NCBI RefSeq assembly: GCF_030398385.1
Contig: NZ_JAOAOQ010000011.1
Location: 62,001 to 126,000 of the forward strand
Source of the DNA: Aquibium sp. ELW1220
GTDB lineage: Bacteria > Pseudomonadota > Alphaproteobacteria > Rhizobiales > Rhizobiaceae
Direction: 5' to 3'
DNA length: 64,000 nucleotides
Below are positions 36,867 through 45,675 of the stretch, piece after piece. Under the pieces are notes generated by a model, which saw nothing but the letters and a program-made list of their open reading frames with translations, did no database searches and was not told where the DNA came from. Every line of letters begins with the position of its first letter. The stretch's first letter is position 1. The position numbers and the translations under genes are program-made.

Positions 36867-37898
36867 TCACCCCTCCGCAAAGAGGTGACACCTCACCCCC
36901 GCATCCCCCCTCGCCAGCACCGGCGGGACCACCGTTTTGCAGTGCGGCATCACGAAGGGACAGCGGGGGTGGAAGTGGCAGCCGGGGGGCGGGTTGACGG
37001 GGTTGGGGATCTCGCCGGCGATCGCCAGCCGTTCCTTGCCCGCCATCTCGATGTCGGGCACCGCGTCGAGCAGCATGCGGGTGTAGGGGTGCTTCGGGTC
37101 GGCGAAGAGTTCGCGGGCCGGCGCCTCCTCCACAAGCCGCCCGAGATATAGCACGCCGACGCGGGTGGCCACGTGGCGCACCACGGCGAGGTTGTGGCTG
37201 ATGAAGAGGTAGGTCAGCCCGAGCCGCTCCTGCAACTCGCGCAGCAGGTTCAGCACCTGCGCCTGGACCGAGACATCGAGCGCCGAGGTCGGCTCGTCAC
37301 AGACGATGAAATGCGGTTCGGAGGCCAGAGCGCGGGCGATGGCGATGCGCTGGCGTTGGCCGCCGGAGAACTCGTGCGGGAACTTGCTGCCGTCGCGCGG
37401 GTCGAGCCCGACCAGCGACAGAAGTTCGCCGACGCGGGCGGCGCGGTCCTTCGCGTCCGGGATCATGGCGAAAGCCTTGATCGGCTCCTCGACGATGGAA
37501 CCGACGCGCCAGCGCGGGTTGAGGCTGGCGAAGGGATCCTGGAAGATCATCTGGATGCGGCGGCGCATGCGGCGCTGCACGTCGGCCGACTTCTCGCCCC
37601 AGACGTCGATGCCCTCGATGGTGATGGAGCCGGCCGAGGGCGGCAGAAGGCCCACGGCCATCTTGGCAATCGTCGACTTTCCGGAGCCGGATTCGCCGAC
37701 CAGCGCATAGGTTTCGCCGCGCCTGATGGAGAAGTCGACGCTGTCGACCGCCGTCAGCGTCACGCGGCCGCCGCCCTCGATCAGGCGGTTGAGCAGCGGC
37801 TTCGACAGGTCGAAGACGCGTCGCAGCCCCTTGACCTCGACCAGCGGGGCGTCGGTGGCGGGGCCTGGTGAGACCAATGAGGTTTCGGCGGGGTTCAT
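36867..37898 (-). CDS. Oligopeptide-type ABC transporter ATPase, DppF type
   Basis: 343 residues. Walker A is GESGSGKST, the signature FSGGQRQRIAIARAL, Walker B FIVCDEPTSALD, and the C-terminal extension has HPYTRMLLDAVPD and a Cys-containing CHFHPRCPF motif as in DppF/OppF. It is the second ATPase of a five-gene importer (binding protein, two permeases, two ATPases). The start overlaps the DppD-type stop by four bases. It is the last gene of the operon. Confidence 0.93.
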   Translation of the reverse strand: MNPAETSLVSPGPATDAPLVEVKGLRRVFDLSKPLLNRLIEGGGRVTLTAVDSVDFSIRRGETYALVGESGSGKSTIAKMAVGLLPPSAGSITIEGIDVWGEKSADVQRRMRRRIQMIFQDPFASLNPRWRVGSIVEEPIKAFAMIPDAKDRAARVGELLSLVGLDPRDGSKFPHEFSGGQRQRIAIARALASEPHFIVCDEPTSALDVSVQAQVLNLLRELQERLGLTYLFISHNLAVVRHVATRVGVLYLGRLVEEAPARELFADPKHPYTRMLLDAVPDIEMAGKERLAIAGEIPNPVNPPPGCHFHPRCPFVMPHCKTVVPPVLARGDAGVRCHLFAEG

Positions 37899-38944
37899 TG
37901 CGGGACCTCCGCCGGTGCCCGCGTGACGCCGAGACCGACCTCCGATGCGCGGCCGGCGATCTCTGGCGGCGGCGGGTTTTTCGCGTCGTGCAGAAAGCAG
38001 GCGGCCTGGGTGGCGCCGGCCGGATAGGCGTCGGGCCGCTCCGCGCGGCAGCGGTCGAAGGCGAAGTCGCAGCGCGGGTTGAAGGCGCAGCCAGGCGGGA
38101 TCGCACCCAGCCTGGGCATCGATCCGGGGATCTGCGCAAGCTTCTCGTCGGGATCGCCGGCCAGCGAGGGGATCGCCGCCATGAGGCCGCGCGTGTAGGG
38201 GTGCTGCGGATGCTTGACCACGTCGCGCACCGGTCCGATCTCGGCCAGACGCCCGGCATAGAGCACGCAGACGCGGTCGGCCGTCTCGGCGATCACGCCC
38301 ATGTCGTGGGTGATCAGCATGACGGAGGCGCCGCGGTCGGCGCAGATGCGCTTGAGCAGGGCGATGATCTGCGCCTGGACGGAGACGTCGAGCGCCGTTG
38401 TCGGCTCATCGGCGATGACGAGCTGCGGGTCGGCGGCGAGCGCCAGCGCGATCACCACCCGCTGCCGCATGCCGCCGGAGAACTGGTGCGGATAGGCCGA
38501 CAGCCGCTCGGCCGCGGCCGGGATGCCTACCTCCTCCAGCAGGCGCTGCGCCTTGTCGCGCGCGGCGCGGCCAGACAGCTGCTCATGCGTCAGGATCGTC
38601 TCGGTCAGCTGCTCGCCGATGCGGTAGAGCGGGTTGAGGCTGGTCAGCGGATCCTGGAAGATCATGCCGATGCGCTTGCCGCGCACGTGGCGCATGCGCT
38701 CGGGCGGCAGGTGGTCGATCCGCTCGCCGGCCAGTCTGATCTCGCCGCCCGCCACCCGGCCCGGCGGTTCCAGCAGGCCGATGATGGCCGAGCCGGTGAT
38801 GGACTTGCCGGCGCCGGATTCGCCCACCATGCCGAGCACCTCGCCGGGCGCGATGTCGAAGGACAGGTCGTCGATGGCCCTCAGCACGCCGCGGCGCGTC
38901 GGAATTTCGACCCTGAGGTTTCTGACGGAAAGGGTGGGGGTCAT
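37895..38944 (-). CDS. Oligopeptide-type ABC transporter ATPase, DppD type
   Basis: 349 residues. Walker A is GESGAGKSI, the signature FSGGMRQRVVIALAL, Walker B LVIADEPTTALD, and the C-terminal extension includes HPYTRGLMAAIPSL and a CAFNPRCDF Cys motif as in DppD/OppD. Start ATG 38944 fits the family N-terminus (TPTLSVRNLRVEI) and overlaps the permease stop by four bases. It pairs with the DppF-type protein encoded next to form the heterodimeric motor. Confidence 0.93.
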   Translation of the reverse strand: MTPTLSVRNLRVEIPTRRGVLRAIDDLSFDIAPGEVLGMVGESGAGKSITGSAIIGLLEPPGRVAGGEIRLAGERIDHLPPERMRHVRGKRIGMIFQDPLTSLNPLYRIGEQLTETILTHEQLSGRAARDKAQRLLEEVGIPAAAERLSAYPHQFSGGMRQRVVIALALAADPQLVIADEPTTALDVSVQAQIIALLKRICADRGASVMLITHDMGVIAETADRVCVLYAGRLAEIGPVRDVVKHPQHPYTRGLMAAIPSLAGDPDEKLAQIPGSMPRLGAIPPGCAFNPRCDFAFDRCRAERPDAYPAGATQAACFLHDAKNPPPPEIAGRASEVGLGVTRAPAEVPQ

Positions 38945-39900
38945 CTGAGCTTCGGATTCAGGGCGTCGCGCAGCCAGTCGCCGAGCAGGTTGACCGAGAG
39001 CGCGAGGATGGCCAGCGTGATGCCGGGAAAGATCGTGATCCACCATTCGCCGGAGAACAGGAAGTCGTTGCCGATGCGGATCAGCGTGCCGAGCGACGGC
39101 TGCGTCGGCGGGACGCCGACGCCGAGGAAGGAGAGGGTGGCCTCGGTGATGATGGCGAGCGCGAGGTTGATCGTGGCGATCACCAGCACCGGACCGAGCA
39201 CGTTGGGCAGAACGTGCTTGACCATGATGGTCCAGGGCCTGAGCCCGATCAGTCGCGCCGCGAGCACATATTCCTTGTTCTTCTCGACCAGCACCGAGCC
39301 GCGCACCGTACGTGCATATTGCACCCAGAACGACAGGCCGATCGACAGAACGAGCACGCCGAAGACGATGTCCTGGTAGGAGTTGGGTCCGGCGACGCCG
39401 CGCGCCACGCCGTCGATCAGGAGTGCGATCAGGATCGCCGGAAAGGTCAGTTGCACGTCGGCGATACGCATGATCACCGAATCGACGACGCCGCCGAGAT
39501 AGCCGGCGAGCAGGCCGAGCGTCACGCCCACCACCATCGCGAAAAGCACGCTGGCGAAGCCAACCGCGAGCGAGATGCGCATGCCGTAGAGGATGGTCGA
39601 CAGGATGTCGCGGCCCTGGTCGTCGGTGCCGAGCAGGAAACGCGGGTCGCCTTCGCCGGTCCAGGCCGGAGGGAAGAAGGAGTCCATGATCGACAGCGTC
39701 GCCGGGTCGAACGGATCGTGCGGCGCGATCAGCGGCGCAAACAGCGCCGACAAAAGCAGCAGAAGCGTCACGACCGCCGAGATGACGGTAATCGGCGAGC
39801 GGGTGAAGGAGAACCAGATGTCGTTGTCGCGCAGCCGGGCGACCAGGCCAGGTGCGCGTGCGGCCGTTTCGACTGGCGCGGCTTCGGTCGCGTCGCTCAT
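38941..39900 (-). CDS. Oligopeptide-type ABC transporter permease, DppC type
   Basis: 319 residues with six helices and the OppC-type N-terminal helix. LLGTDDQGRDILSTILYGMRIS and the EAA loop YVLAARLIGLRPWTIMVKHVLPN identify the family. ATG 39900 (MSDATEAAPVETA) overlaps the upstream permease stop by four bases, and its own stop overlaps the DppD-type start, so all four genes from 40877 down are translationally linked. Confidence 0.93.
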   Translation of the reverse strand: MSDATEAAPVETAARAPGLVARLRDNDIWFSFTRSPITVISAVVTLLLLLSALFAPLIAPHDPFDPATLSIMDSFFPPAWTGEGDPRFLLGTDDQGRDILSTILYGMRISLAVGFASVLFAMVVGVTLGLLAGYLGGVVDSVIMRIADVQLTFPAILIALLIDGVARGVAGPNSYQDIVFGVLVLSIGLSFWVQYARTVRGSVLVEKNKEYVLAARLIGLRPWTIMVKHVLPNVLGPVLVIATINLALAIITEATLSFLGVGVPPTQPSLGTLIRIGNDFLFSGEWWITIFPGITLAILALSVNLLGDWLRDALNPKLR

Positions 39901-40877
39901 CCGCGTGCGCCTCCGAGCCTGATGCGGGGATCGACCGCGACGTAGAGCAGGTCGACGATGAAGTTGATCGTGACGAACAGGAAGGCGATCAGCAGCAGGT
40001 AGGCGGCCATGATCGGAATGTCGACGCTCTGCACGGCCTGCAGGAACATCAGGCCCATGCCGGGCCACTGGAACACCGTCTCGGTGATGATGGCGAAGGC
40101 GATGATGGAGCCCACCTGCAGGCCGGTGATGGTGATGACCGGCACGAGGGTGTTCTTCAGCGCGTGGCCGAAATTGATCGCGCGGCGCGACAGGCCACGG
40201 GCACGGGCGAACTTGATGTAGTCGGTGCGCAGCACCTCCAGCATCTCGCCGCGCACGAGCCGCATGATCAGCGTCATCTGGAACAGGCCGAGCGTGATCG
40301 ACGGCAGGATCAGCGACTGCAGGCCCGACGTGGTCAGCAGCCCGGTGGTCCAGCCGAAGCCGATGTCGACGACGGCGCCGCGCCCGAAGGAAGGCAGCCA
40401 GCCGAGATTCACCGAGACGAGGAAGATGAGCAGGATGCCGATCAGGAAGGTGGGCAGCGAGACACCGATCAGCGAGATGGCCAGGAAAGCGCGCGACGCC
40501 CAGGAGCGCGGGTACAGCCCGGTGAAGACGCCCATCGGCACGCCGACGGCAAGCGCGAAGAAGGCGGAGACGAGCGAAAGCTCCAGCGTCGCCGGCAGGC
40601 GCGAGGCGATCAGCGCCGCCACGGGCTGCTTGAACTGGTAGGAGATGCCGAAATCCAGCTGGGCGGCCCGCAGGATGAAGCGACCGAACTGCAACAGCAC
40701 AGGGTCGTTGAGCCCCAGCGCCTCGCGCAGTGCCGCGCGATCCTCCGGCGAGGTGTCGACCCCGACGAGCTGGTTCACCGGGTCGCCGACGAAGCGAAAC
40801 ATGATGAAGGAGATGAGCGCCACGACGAGCATGACGCCGATGGCCTGGACGAGTCGCCGGATGGCGAAAGCGAGCAT
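39897..40877 (-). CDS. Oligopeptide-type ABC transporter permease, DppB type
   Basis: 326 residues with six helices. The N-terminus LAFAIRRLVQAIGVMLVVALISFIMFRFVGDP and the EAA loop YIKFARARGLSRRAINFGHALKN are typical of DppB/OppB. It follows the binding-protein gene by 66 bases, which hold a perfect hairpin. It forms the channel with the DppC-type permease. Confidence 0.93.
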   Translation of the reverse strand: MLAFAIRRLVQAIGVMLVVALISFIMFRFVGDPVNQLVGVDTSPEDRAALREALGLNDPVLLQFGRFILRAAQLDFGISYQFKQPVAALIASRLPATLELSLVSAFFALAVGVPMGVFTGLYPRSWASRAFLAISLIGVSLPTFLIGILLIFLVSVNLGWLPSFGRGAVVDIGFGWTTGLLTTSGLQSLILPSITLGLFQMTLIMRLVRGEMLEVLRTDYIKFARARGLSRRAINFGHALKNTLVPVITITGLQVGSIIAFAIITETVFQWPGMGLMFLQAVQSVDIPIMAAYLLLIAFLFVTINFIVDLLYVAVDPRIRLGGARG

Positions 40878-40902
40878 GCGGTCAAGCCTCTCTGAGCGTT
40901 GC

Positions 40903-40924
40903 GGCCCGCGCTGGTGCGCGGGCC
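40903..40924 (-). other. Intercistronic stem-loop after the second binding-protein gene
   Basis: A perfect nine-base-pair GC stem (GGCCCGCGC at 40903-40911, GCGCGGGCC at 40916-40924) with a four-base loop lies between the binding-protein stop and the DppB-type start. It has no T-run. Like the stem at 12543-12578, it probably protects the binding-protein message or reduces read-through. Confidence 0.7.
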
Positions 40925-40943
40925 GTTGTCGCGGCGGAGGCCG

Positions 40944-42557
40944 TCAGTTCACCTTGGCCCAGTAGAACAGGACCTGGTTGTCGGGGCGCTGGACGATCTC
41001 GACGTTCTTGCGCTTGCCCCAGGCCAGCGACTGCTGGTGCAGCGGGATGTGCGAGGTCTCCTGCGTCATGATCGTGTAGGCTTCCGTGATCATGGCGTCA
41101 CGCTTGGCCGTGTCGGTCTCGACCACGATCTTGGCGGCGAGCGCGTCCATGTCCTTGTTGCAGTAGCCGCCCAGGTTGAAGGGGCCGCCCTTGCCGGTCT
41201 CGTCGCGGCAGCCCGCGAGATTGACCAGGACATTCCAGGAGTCGAACGAGCCGGGCGTCCAGCCGAGCAGGTAGAAGTCGGTGTCGTAGCCGCCCGGCGC
41301 CAGCACCTTGGCGAAGTACTGCGCCTTGGGCTGGGCGTTGAGGTTCACCTTCACGCCGATCCTGGCCAGCATCGAGACGGTGGCCTGGCAGATCGCCTCG
41401 TCGTTGACGTAGCGGTCGTTCGGGCAATCCATGCCGACGGTGAAGCCGTCCGGATAGCCCGCATCGGCGAGCAGCTTCTTGGCCGCTTCGGGATCATAGG
41501 GCCAGCGCGTGAAGTTCTTGGAGCCGGAGAACTGCTCGTTGGCGATGAGCAGCGGTACCGGCGTCGACAGGCCGCGCATGACGCGTTCCTTGATCGCCTC
41601 GATGTCGATCGCCTGGTACAGCGCCTTGCGGACGTTCGGGTCCTTGAACGGGTTCTTGCCCTTGACGTCGGAGGAGGCGAGCTCGTCGTCCATCTGGTTG
41701 AAGCCGAGATGAATGACGCGCAGTTCCGGACCCGTCATCGCTTCGGTGTTCGGGTCGGCGTTGACGCGCGGGATGTCCTGCACCGGCACCGGGTCGATCA
41801 GGTCGACGTCGCCGGCGAGCAGGGCCGCCACGCGCGTGCCGTCGGCGGCGATCGGGGTGAACACGACTTCGGTCAGGTTGTGCTCCGGCGTGCCCCACCA
41901 GCCGGCATTCGGCTTGAAGACCGTCTTCACGCCGGGCTCGTGGCTCTCGATCGTGAAGGGGCCGGTGCCGTTGGTCTTGAAGGCCGCCGGACCCGGGTTG
42001 GTGTCCTTGGCGGAGATCGGCTTGGTCGCGCCTTCGGCCTCGGCCCATTCCTTGTCCATCATGTACCAGGTGTCCCATTCGTAGTGGAGAATGGGATTGG
42101 GCGAGGTAAGCTTAACCTCGACCGTGTGGTCGTCGATGGCCGTCCAGACGGAATCGGCGGGGATGCGCGTCTTGAGGTCGGAGGAGGCGTCGCGGACGCG
42201 CTCGGCGGAAAAGACCACGTCGGCCGCCGTGAAGTCGTTGCCGTTGGAGAACTTGACGCCCTTGCGGAGATTGAAGCGCCAGGTCAGCGGATCGACCAGT
42301 TCCCAGCTCTCGGCGAGGCCAGGGATGATCTGGAGGTCCTTGTCCCGCTTGGTGAGACCTTCGTAGACGTTGCCGAACATGCCGAGCGAGAAGGTCTCGT
42401 TGAGCGTGTAGGGGTCGAGCGCGTTCAGTGTGCCCTGGAAGGCGAAGCGCAGCGTCTCGGCCTGCGCCGCAGTGCCGAGCAGAAGGCTCGCCGTTGCGGC
42501 GAGCAGGGCCTTGCGGCCGGACATGGCAAGGCAGTTCGTACGGAATCGTGCGATCAT
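40944..42557 (-). CDS. Oligopeptide-type ABC transporter substrate-binding protein
   Basis: 537 residues, the DppA/OppA length, with an export signal (ALLAATASLLLGTAAQAE). Family-5 landmarks are LRFAFQGTLNALDPYTLNE, LTWRFNLRKGVKFSNGNDFTAADVVFSAERV and VRKALYQAIDIEAIKERV. It delivers the ligand to the permeases encoded downstream. ATG 42557 has GGGAG about nine bases upstream and is preferred over TTG 42563. The ligand cannot be read from sequence; peptides are the default, but glutathione, opines and sugars are carried by relatives. Confidence 0.93.
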   Translation of the reverse strand: MIARFRTNCLAMSGRKALLAATASLLLGTAAQAETLRFAFQGTLNALDPYTLNETFSLGMFGNVYEGLTKRDKDLQIIPGLAESWELVDPLTWRFNLRKGVKFSNGNDFTAADVVFSAERVRDASSDLKTRIPADSVWTAIDDHTVEVKLTSPNPILHYEWDTWYMMDKEWAEAEGATKPISAKDTNPGPAAFKTNGTGPFTIESHEPGVKTVFKPNAGWWGTPEHNLTEVVFTPIAADGTRVAALLAGDVDLIDPVPVQDIPRVNADPNTEAMTGPELRVIHLGFNQMDDELASSDVKGKNPFKDPNVRKALYQAIDIEAIKERVMRGLSTPVPLLIANEQFSGSKNFTRWPYDPEAAKKLLADAGYPDGFTVGMDCPNDRYVNDEAICQATVSMLARIGVKVNLNAQPKAQYFAKVLAPGGYDTDFYLLGWTPGSFDSWNVLVNLAGCRDETGKGGPFNLGGYCNKDMDALAAKIVVETDTAKRDAMITEAYTIMTQETSHIPLHQQSLAWGKRKNVEIVQRPDNQVLFYWAKVN

Positions 42558-42608
42558 CAACAATCTCCCATTTGTGGCACCGACCGTCGTTTCGCGCGGC
42601 CCGTCGTA

Positions 42609-42629
42609 CCCGGATACGCACTATCCGGG
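42609..42629 (-). terminator. Stem-loop downstream of the dihydrolipoyl dehydrogenase gene
   Basis: CCCGGATA (42609-42616) pairs perfectly with TATCCGGG (42622-42629) across a five-base loop. It lies between the end of the bkd operon (42710) and the binding-protein start (42557), so it is placed to end bkd transcription. The strand after the stem has no T-run. The binding-protein promoter should lie in the same 152-base gap. Confidence 0.45.
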
Positions 42630-42709
42630 AAAGGCGAGGCCAACGCAACCCGTGTCGACAGGCCCGGTTGCGTTTCCCTCCAGGGGCTGCCGGCAGCCAT
42701 GCGGGAGCT

Positions 42710-44107
42710 TCAGAGGTGCAGCGCGTGGCCGAGGGCGCGCATGGCGGCTTCCTGCACCGCCTCGCCCATGGTCGGATGGGCGTGAATCGTGGCAGCGACA
42801 TCCTCCAGGCGCGCGCCCATCTCGATGGCATGCGCGAAGTAGGCCGCCATCTCCGACACCTGCACGCCGGTCGCCTGGATGCCGAGGATGACGTTATCGT
42901 CGGCGCGGGCGACGATGCGGACGAAGCCGTCGTCGCGCTCCAGCGTCATGGCGCGGCCGTTGGCCTGAAAGGGGAACATGCCAACCCGCGTATCGATACC
43001 GGCCTTTTGCGCGTCGGTCGGCGACAGCCCAGCCGAGACGATCTCGGGATCGGTGAAGCAGACGGCAGGAATGGCCCGCCTGTCCCAGGCCCTGCGGTGC
43101 CCGGCGGCGATCTCGGCCACCATCTCGCCCTGCGCCATGGCCCGGTGCGCCAGCATGGGCTCGCCAGTGACGTCGCCGATGGCATGGACGCCGCGCATCG
43201 AGGTGCGGCAGTGCTCGTCGACGGCGATGGCGTGGCCGTCCATGGTGAGATCGAGTTCCTCCAGGCCCCAGCCGCGCGTCGCGGGCCTGCGGCCGACGGT
43301 CACCAGCACCTTGTCGGCGGCCACCGTTCGGCTCGCGCCTTCGGCGTCGACGAAAGCGAGGGTTCCGGTGTTTTCGGCGTAGCGGTCGGCCCTGGCACCG
43401 GTCAGGACCTCGATGCCGAGCTTTTCCAGCCGCCGTGCGACGGGGCGCGTCAGATCCGCGTCCCAGAGCGGCAGAATGCGATCGGCCGCCTCGAGGATCG
43501 TCACCTTCGCGCCGAGCTTGGCGAAGGTGGTGCCGAGTTCGAGGCCGATATAGCCGGCGCCGACGACCGCCAGCCGCTCGGGCACCGCCGTGAGCGAAAG
43601 CGCTTCGGTGGACGAAAGGACGTTGCCGCCGAAGGGCAGACCGGGCAACGCTACCGCTTCGGAGCCGGTGGCGATGACCACGGTCCCGGCCAGGATGCGC
43701 TGCGGCCCGGTCGGGGTCTCCACCACCACCGACTTGCCGTCGCGAAAACGCGCCCAGCCCTCGACCTGCTTGACGCCGGCCTTCTTGAGCAGGCCGGAGA
43801 CGCCGCCGGTGAGGCGGCGGACGATGCCGTCCTTCCATTCGACTGTGCGGGCGAGGTCGATGGCGGGAGAGGCGGCGGTGATGCCGAGCGACGAGGTGCC
43901 GGCCGCGAAATGCCCGAGCCTGGCAAATTCCTCGGCCGCGTGGATCATGGCCTTGGAGGGGATGCAGCCGACATTGAGACACGTGCCGCCGGGCTTCGCC
44001 GCCTCGACGATCACGGTATCGAGCCCGAGCTGGCCGGCGCGGATGGCGCAGACATAGCCGCCGGGCCCGGCGCCGATGACGAGGAGCTGGCAGGTGATGT
44101 CGATCAT
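42710..44107 (-). CDS. lpdA: Dihydrolipoyl dehydrogenase (E3 of the branched-chain 2-oxoacid dehydrogenase complex)
   Basis: 465 residues, normal for E3. It reoxidises dihydrolipoamide with FAD and NAD+. Visible are the FAD motif [19 protein letters not shown], the redox disulfide [13 protein letters not shown] (Cys43, Cys48), the NAD motif [29 protein letters not shown], and the C-terminal catalytic His-Glu in HAHPTMGEA. It is the last gene of the bkd operon but is separated from E2 by a 232-base gap filled by a palindromic repeat, so it may depend on read-through past a large hairpin. As the bkd-linked E3 it corresponds to lpdV of Pseudomonas. Confidence 0.94.
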   Translation of the reverse strand: MIDITCQLLVIGAGPGGYVCAIRAGQLGLDTVIVEAAKPGGTCLNVGCIPSKAMIHAAEEFARLGHFAAGTSSLGITAASPAIDLARTVEWKDGIVRRLTGGVSGLLKKAGVKQVEGWARFRDGKSVVVETPTGPQRILAGTVVIATGSEAVALPGLPFGGNVLSSTEALSLTAVPERLAVVGAGYIGLELGTTFAKLGAKVTILEAADRILPLWDADLTRPVARRLEKLGIEVLTGARADRYAENTGTLAFVDAEGASRTVAADKVLVTVGRRPATRGWGLEELDLTMDGHAIAVDEHCRTSMRGVHAIGDVTGEPMLAHRAMAQGEMVAEIAAGHRRAWDRRAIPAVCFTDPEIVSAGLSPTDAQKAGIDTRVGMFPFQANGRAMTLERDDGFVRIVARADDNVILGIQATGVQVSEMAAYFAHAIEMGARLEDVAATIHAHPTMGEAVQEAAMRALGHALHL

Positions 44108-44138
44108 GGGGCGGCTCCGAATGGCGATACCTGCGCCC

Positions 44139-44327
44139 TACGGCGCCCCCCTCTGTCCTGCCGGACATCTCCCCCACGAGGGGGGAGATCGGCAGCCCGA
44201 GCGATGGCGCTCTTCCTGCAACGCTGGCGATTGGCGACAACTTCCATGCTGCCCGATCTCCCCCCTCGTGGGGGAGATGTCCGGCAGGACAGAGGGGGGC
44301 GCGACGGAACGCGACGTCTCGCGGCCA
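44139..44327. repeat. Intergenic palindromic repeat, copy 1
   Basis: Two 49-base arms in near-perfect inverted orientation (44144-44192 and 44253-44301) flank a 60-base centre; each arm contains CTCTGTCCTGCCGGACATCT or its complement and a CTCCCCC...GGGGGAG mini-palindrome. The same unit occurs at 53077-53265 with conserved arms, partly conserved centre and similar right flank. It encodes nothing. From memory, units with this core are very common between genes in Mesorhizobium-like genomes. Here it sits inside the bkd operon, between E2 and E3. Confidence 0.85.
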
Positions 44328-44339
44328 AGATCATCCGCC

Positions 44340-45674
44340 TCACCCCTCGATGAAGATCGAGGCCGGCGTCTCGAGCAGCGCCTTGACGCGCTGCACGAAG
44401 ACCGCGGCATCCCAGCCGTCGATGACCCTGTGGTCGAAGCTCGAGGACAGGTTCATCATCTTCTTCGGCACGAACTGCGTCCCGTCCCACATCGGCCGGA
44501 CCTGCATCTTGTTGACGCCGACGATCGCCACCTCCGGATGGTTGATCACCGGCGTGGTGGCGATGCCGCCGAGCGCGCCGAGCGAGGTGATGGTGATGGT
44601 CGAGCCGGTCAGTTCCTCGCGCGTCGCCGTGCCGTTGCGGGCGGCTTCGGCCAGGCGCACGATTTCGGCCGCCGCTCCCCATAGGTCGAGTGCTTCCGCA
44701 TGACGCACAACCGGTACGACTAGGCCGTTCTTTGTCTGCGCGGCGATGCCGCAATGAATGCCGCCGAACTGGCGCACGACGCCTGCCTCGTCGTCGTAGT
44801 GGGCGTTGATGTTGGGCTGTTCCTTCAGCGCCTTCACCATGGCCAGCATCAGGAATGGCAGCAGCGTCAGCTTCGGCCGGTCGTCGCGGCGGCTGGCGTT
44901 CAGGCTCGCGCGCAATTGTTCCAGCGCATCCATCTCGATCTCGTCGACATAGGTGATGTGGGCAATGCGCGATTTCGACAGCGCCATCTTCTGCGCGATC
45001 CTGCGGCGCAGGCCCACCACCTTGAACTCGGTAACGCGGTGGTCGGGCGCCTTGCCCGCCGGAGCGATCGGGCGCGCGCCCTGCTCGGCGAAGGCGTCGA
45101 GGTCCTCATGCGTGATGCGCCCGGCAGGGCCGGTGCCCGGCACAAAACGCAGGTCGATGCCGCGCTCGCGCGCCTTCAGCCGCACGGAGGGCGCGGCGAG
45201 CGGCTTTTCGCCTTCCTTGCGGGCATGTGCCGGCAGCGTGCGGCGCGGGGGCTCCGGCTTTTCGACCGGCTGGGTCGGGCCGCCCGCCTCGTCGTCATCC
45301 TCGGACGTGGCTGGGGCCGGCTTCTGCGCCGCGGTTGCGGGGTTTATGGCAGCCCGAGCCTCGGACGGTGCCTGCGCGGTTGGTTCCTTCGCCGGCGGCT
45401 CGGCATCCGTGCCGTCCCTGACGTTTCCGTCGCCCGCCACGTCGAGGCGGATCAGCGGCGCGCCGACGGCGATCTGCTCGCCGATCTCGCCGCCCAGCCA
45501 GGCGACCGTGCCGTCGGTCGGGGAGGGGATCTCGACCGTGGCCTTGTCGGTCATCACGGCGGCCAGCACCATGTCTTCCTTGACCGGGTCGCCCACCTTG
45601 ACGTGCCACTCGACGAGCTCGGCCTCGGCGACGCCCTCGCCGACGTCCGGCATCTTGATCACGAACACGCCCAT
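44340..45674 (-). CDS. bkdB: Lipoamide acyltransferase (E2) of the branched-chain 2-oxoacid dehydrogenase complex
   Basis: 444 residues: lipoyl domain (residues 1-80, lipoyl Lys44 in TDKATVEIP), an Ala/Pro-rich linker, the peripheral-subunit-binding domain (APSVRLKARERGIDLRFVPGTGPAGRITHEDL), and the acyltransferase core ending in the catalytic SSSFDHRVIDGWDAA. It transfers isobutyryl, isovaleryl or 2-methylbutyryl groups to CoA and forms the complex core. Start ATG 45674 (MGVFVIKMPDVGEG) matches the family, one base after the E1 beta stop. The frame extension to 45710 is rejected. Confidence 0.95.
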   Translation of the reverse strand: MGVFVIKMPDVGEGVAEAELVEWHVKVGDPVKEDMVLAAVMTDKATVEIPSPTDGTVAWLGGEIGEQIAVGAPLIRLDVAGDGNVRDGTDAEPPAKEPTAQAPSEARAAINPATAAQKPAPATSEDDDEAGGPTQPVEKPEPPRRTLPAHARKEGEKPLAAPSVRLKARERGIDLRFVPGTGPAGRITHEDLDAFAEQGARPIAPAGKAPDHRVTEFKVVGLRRRIAQKMALSKSRIAHITYVDEIEMDALEQLRASLNASRRDDRPKLTLLPFLMLAMVKALKEQPNINAHYDDEAGVVRQFGGIHCGIAAQTKNGLVVPVVRHAEALDLWGAAAEIVRLAEAARNGTATREELTGSTITITSLGALGGIATTPVINHPEVAIVGVNKMQVRPMWDGTQFVPKKMMNLSSSFDHRVIDGWDAAVFVQRVKALLETPASIFIEG

Positions 45675-45675
45675 G

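Noticed and set aside
44139-44327. The palindromic repeat as an insertion sequence or CRISPR
   Set aside because: It has no transposase frame, no repeat-spacer series and only two inverted arms per copy.
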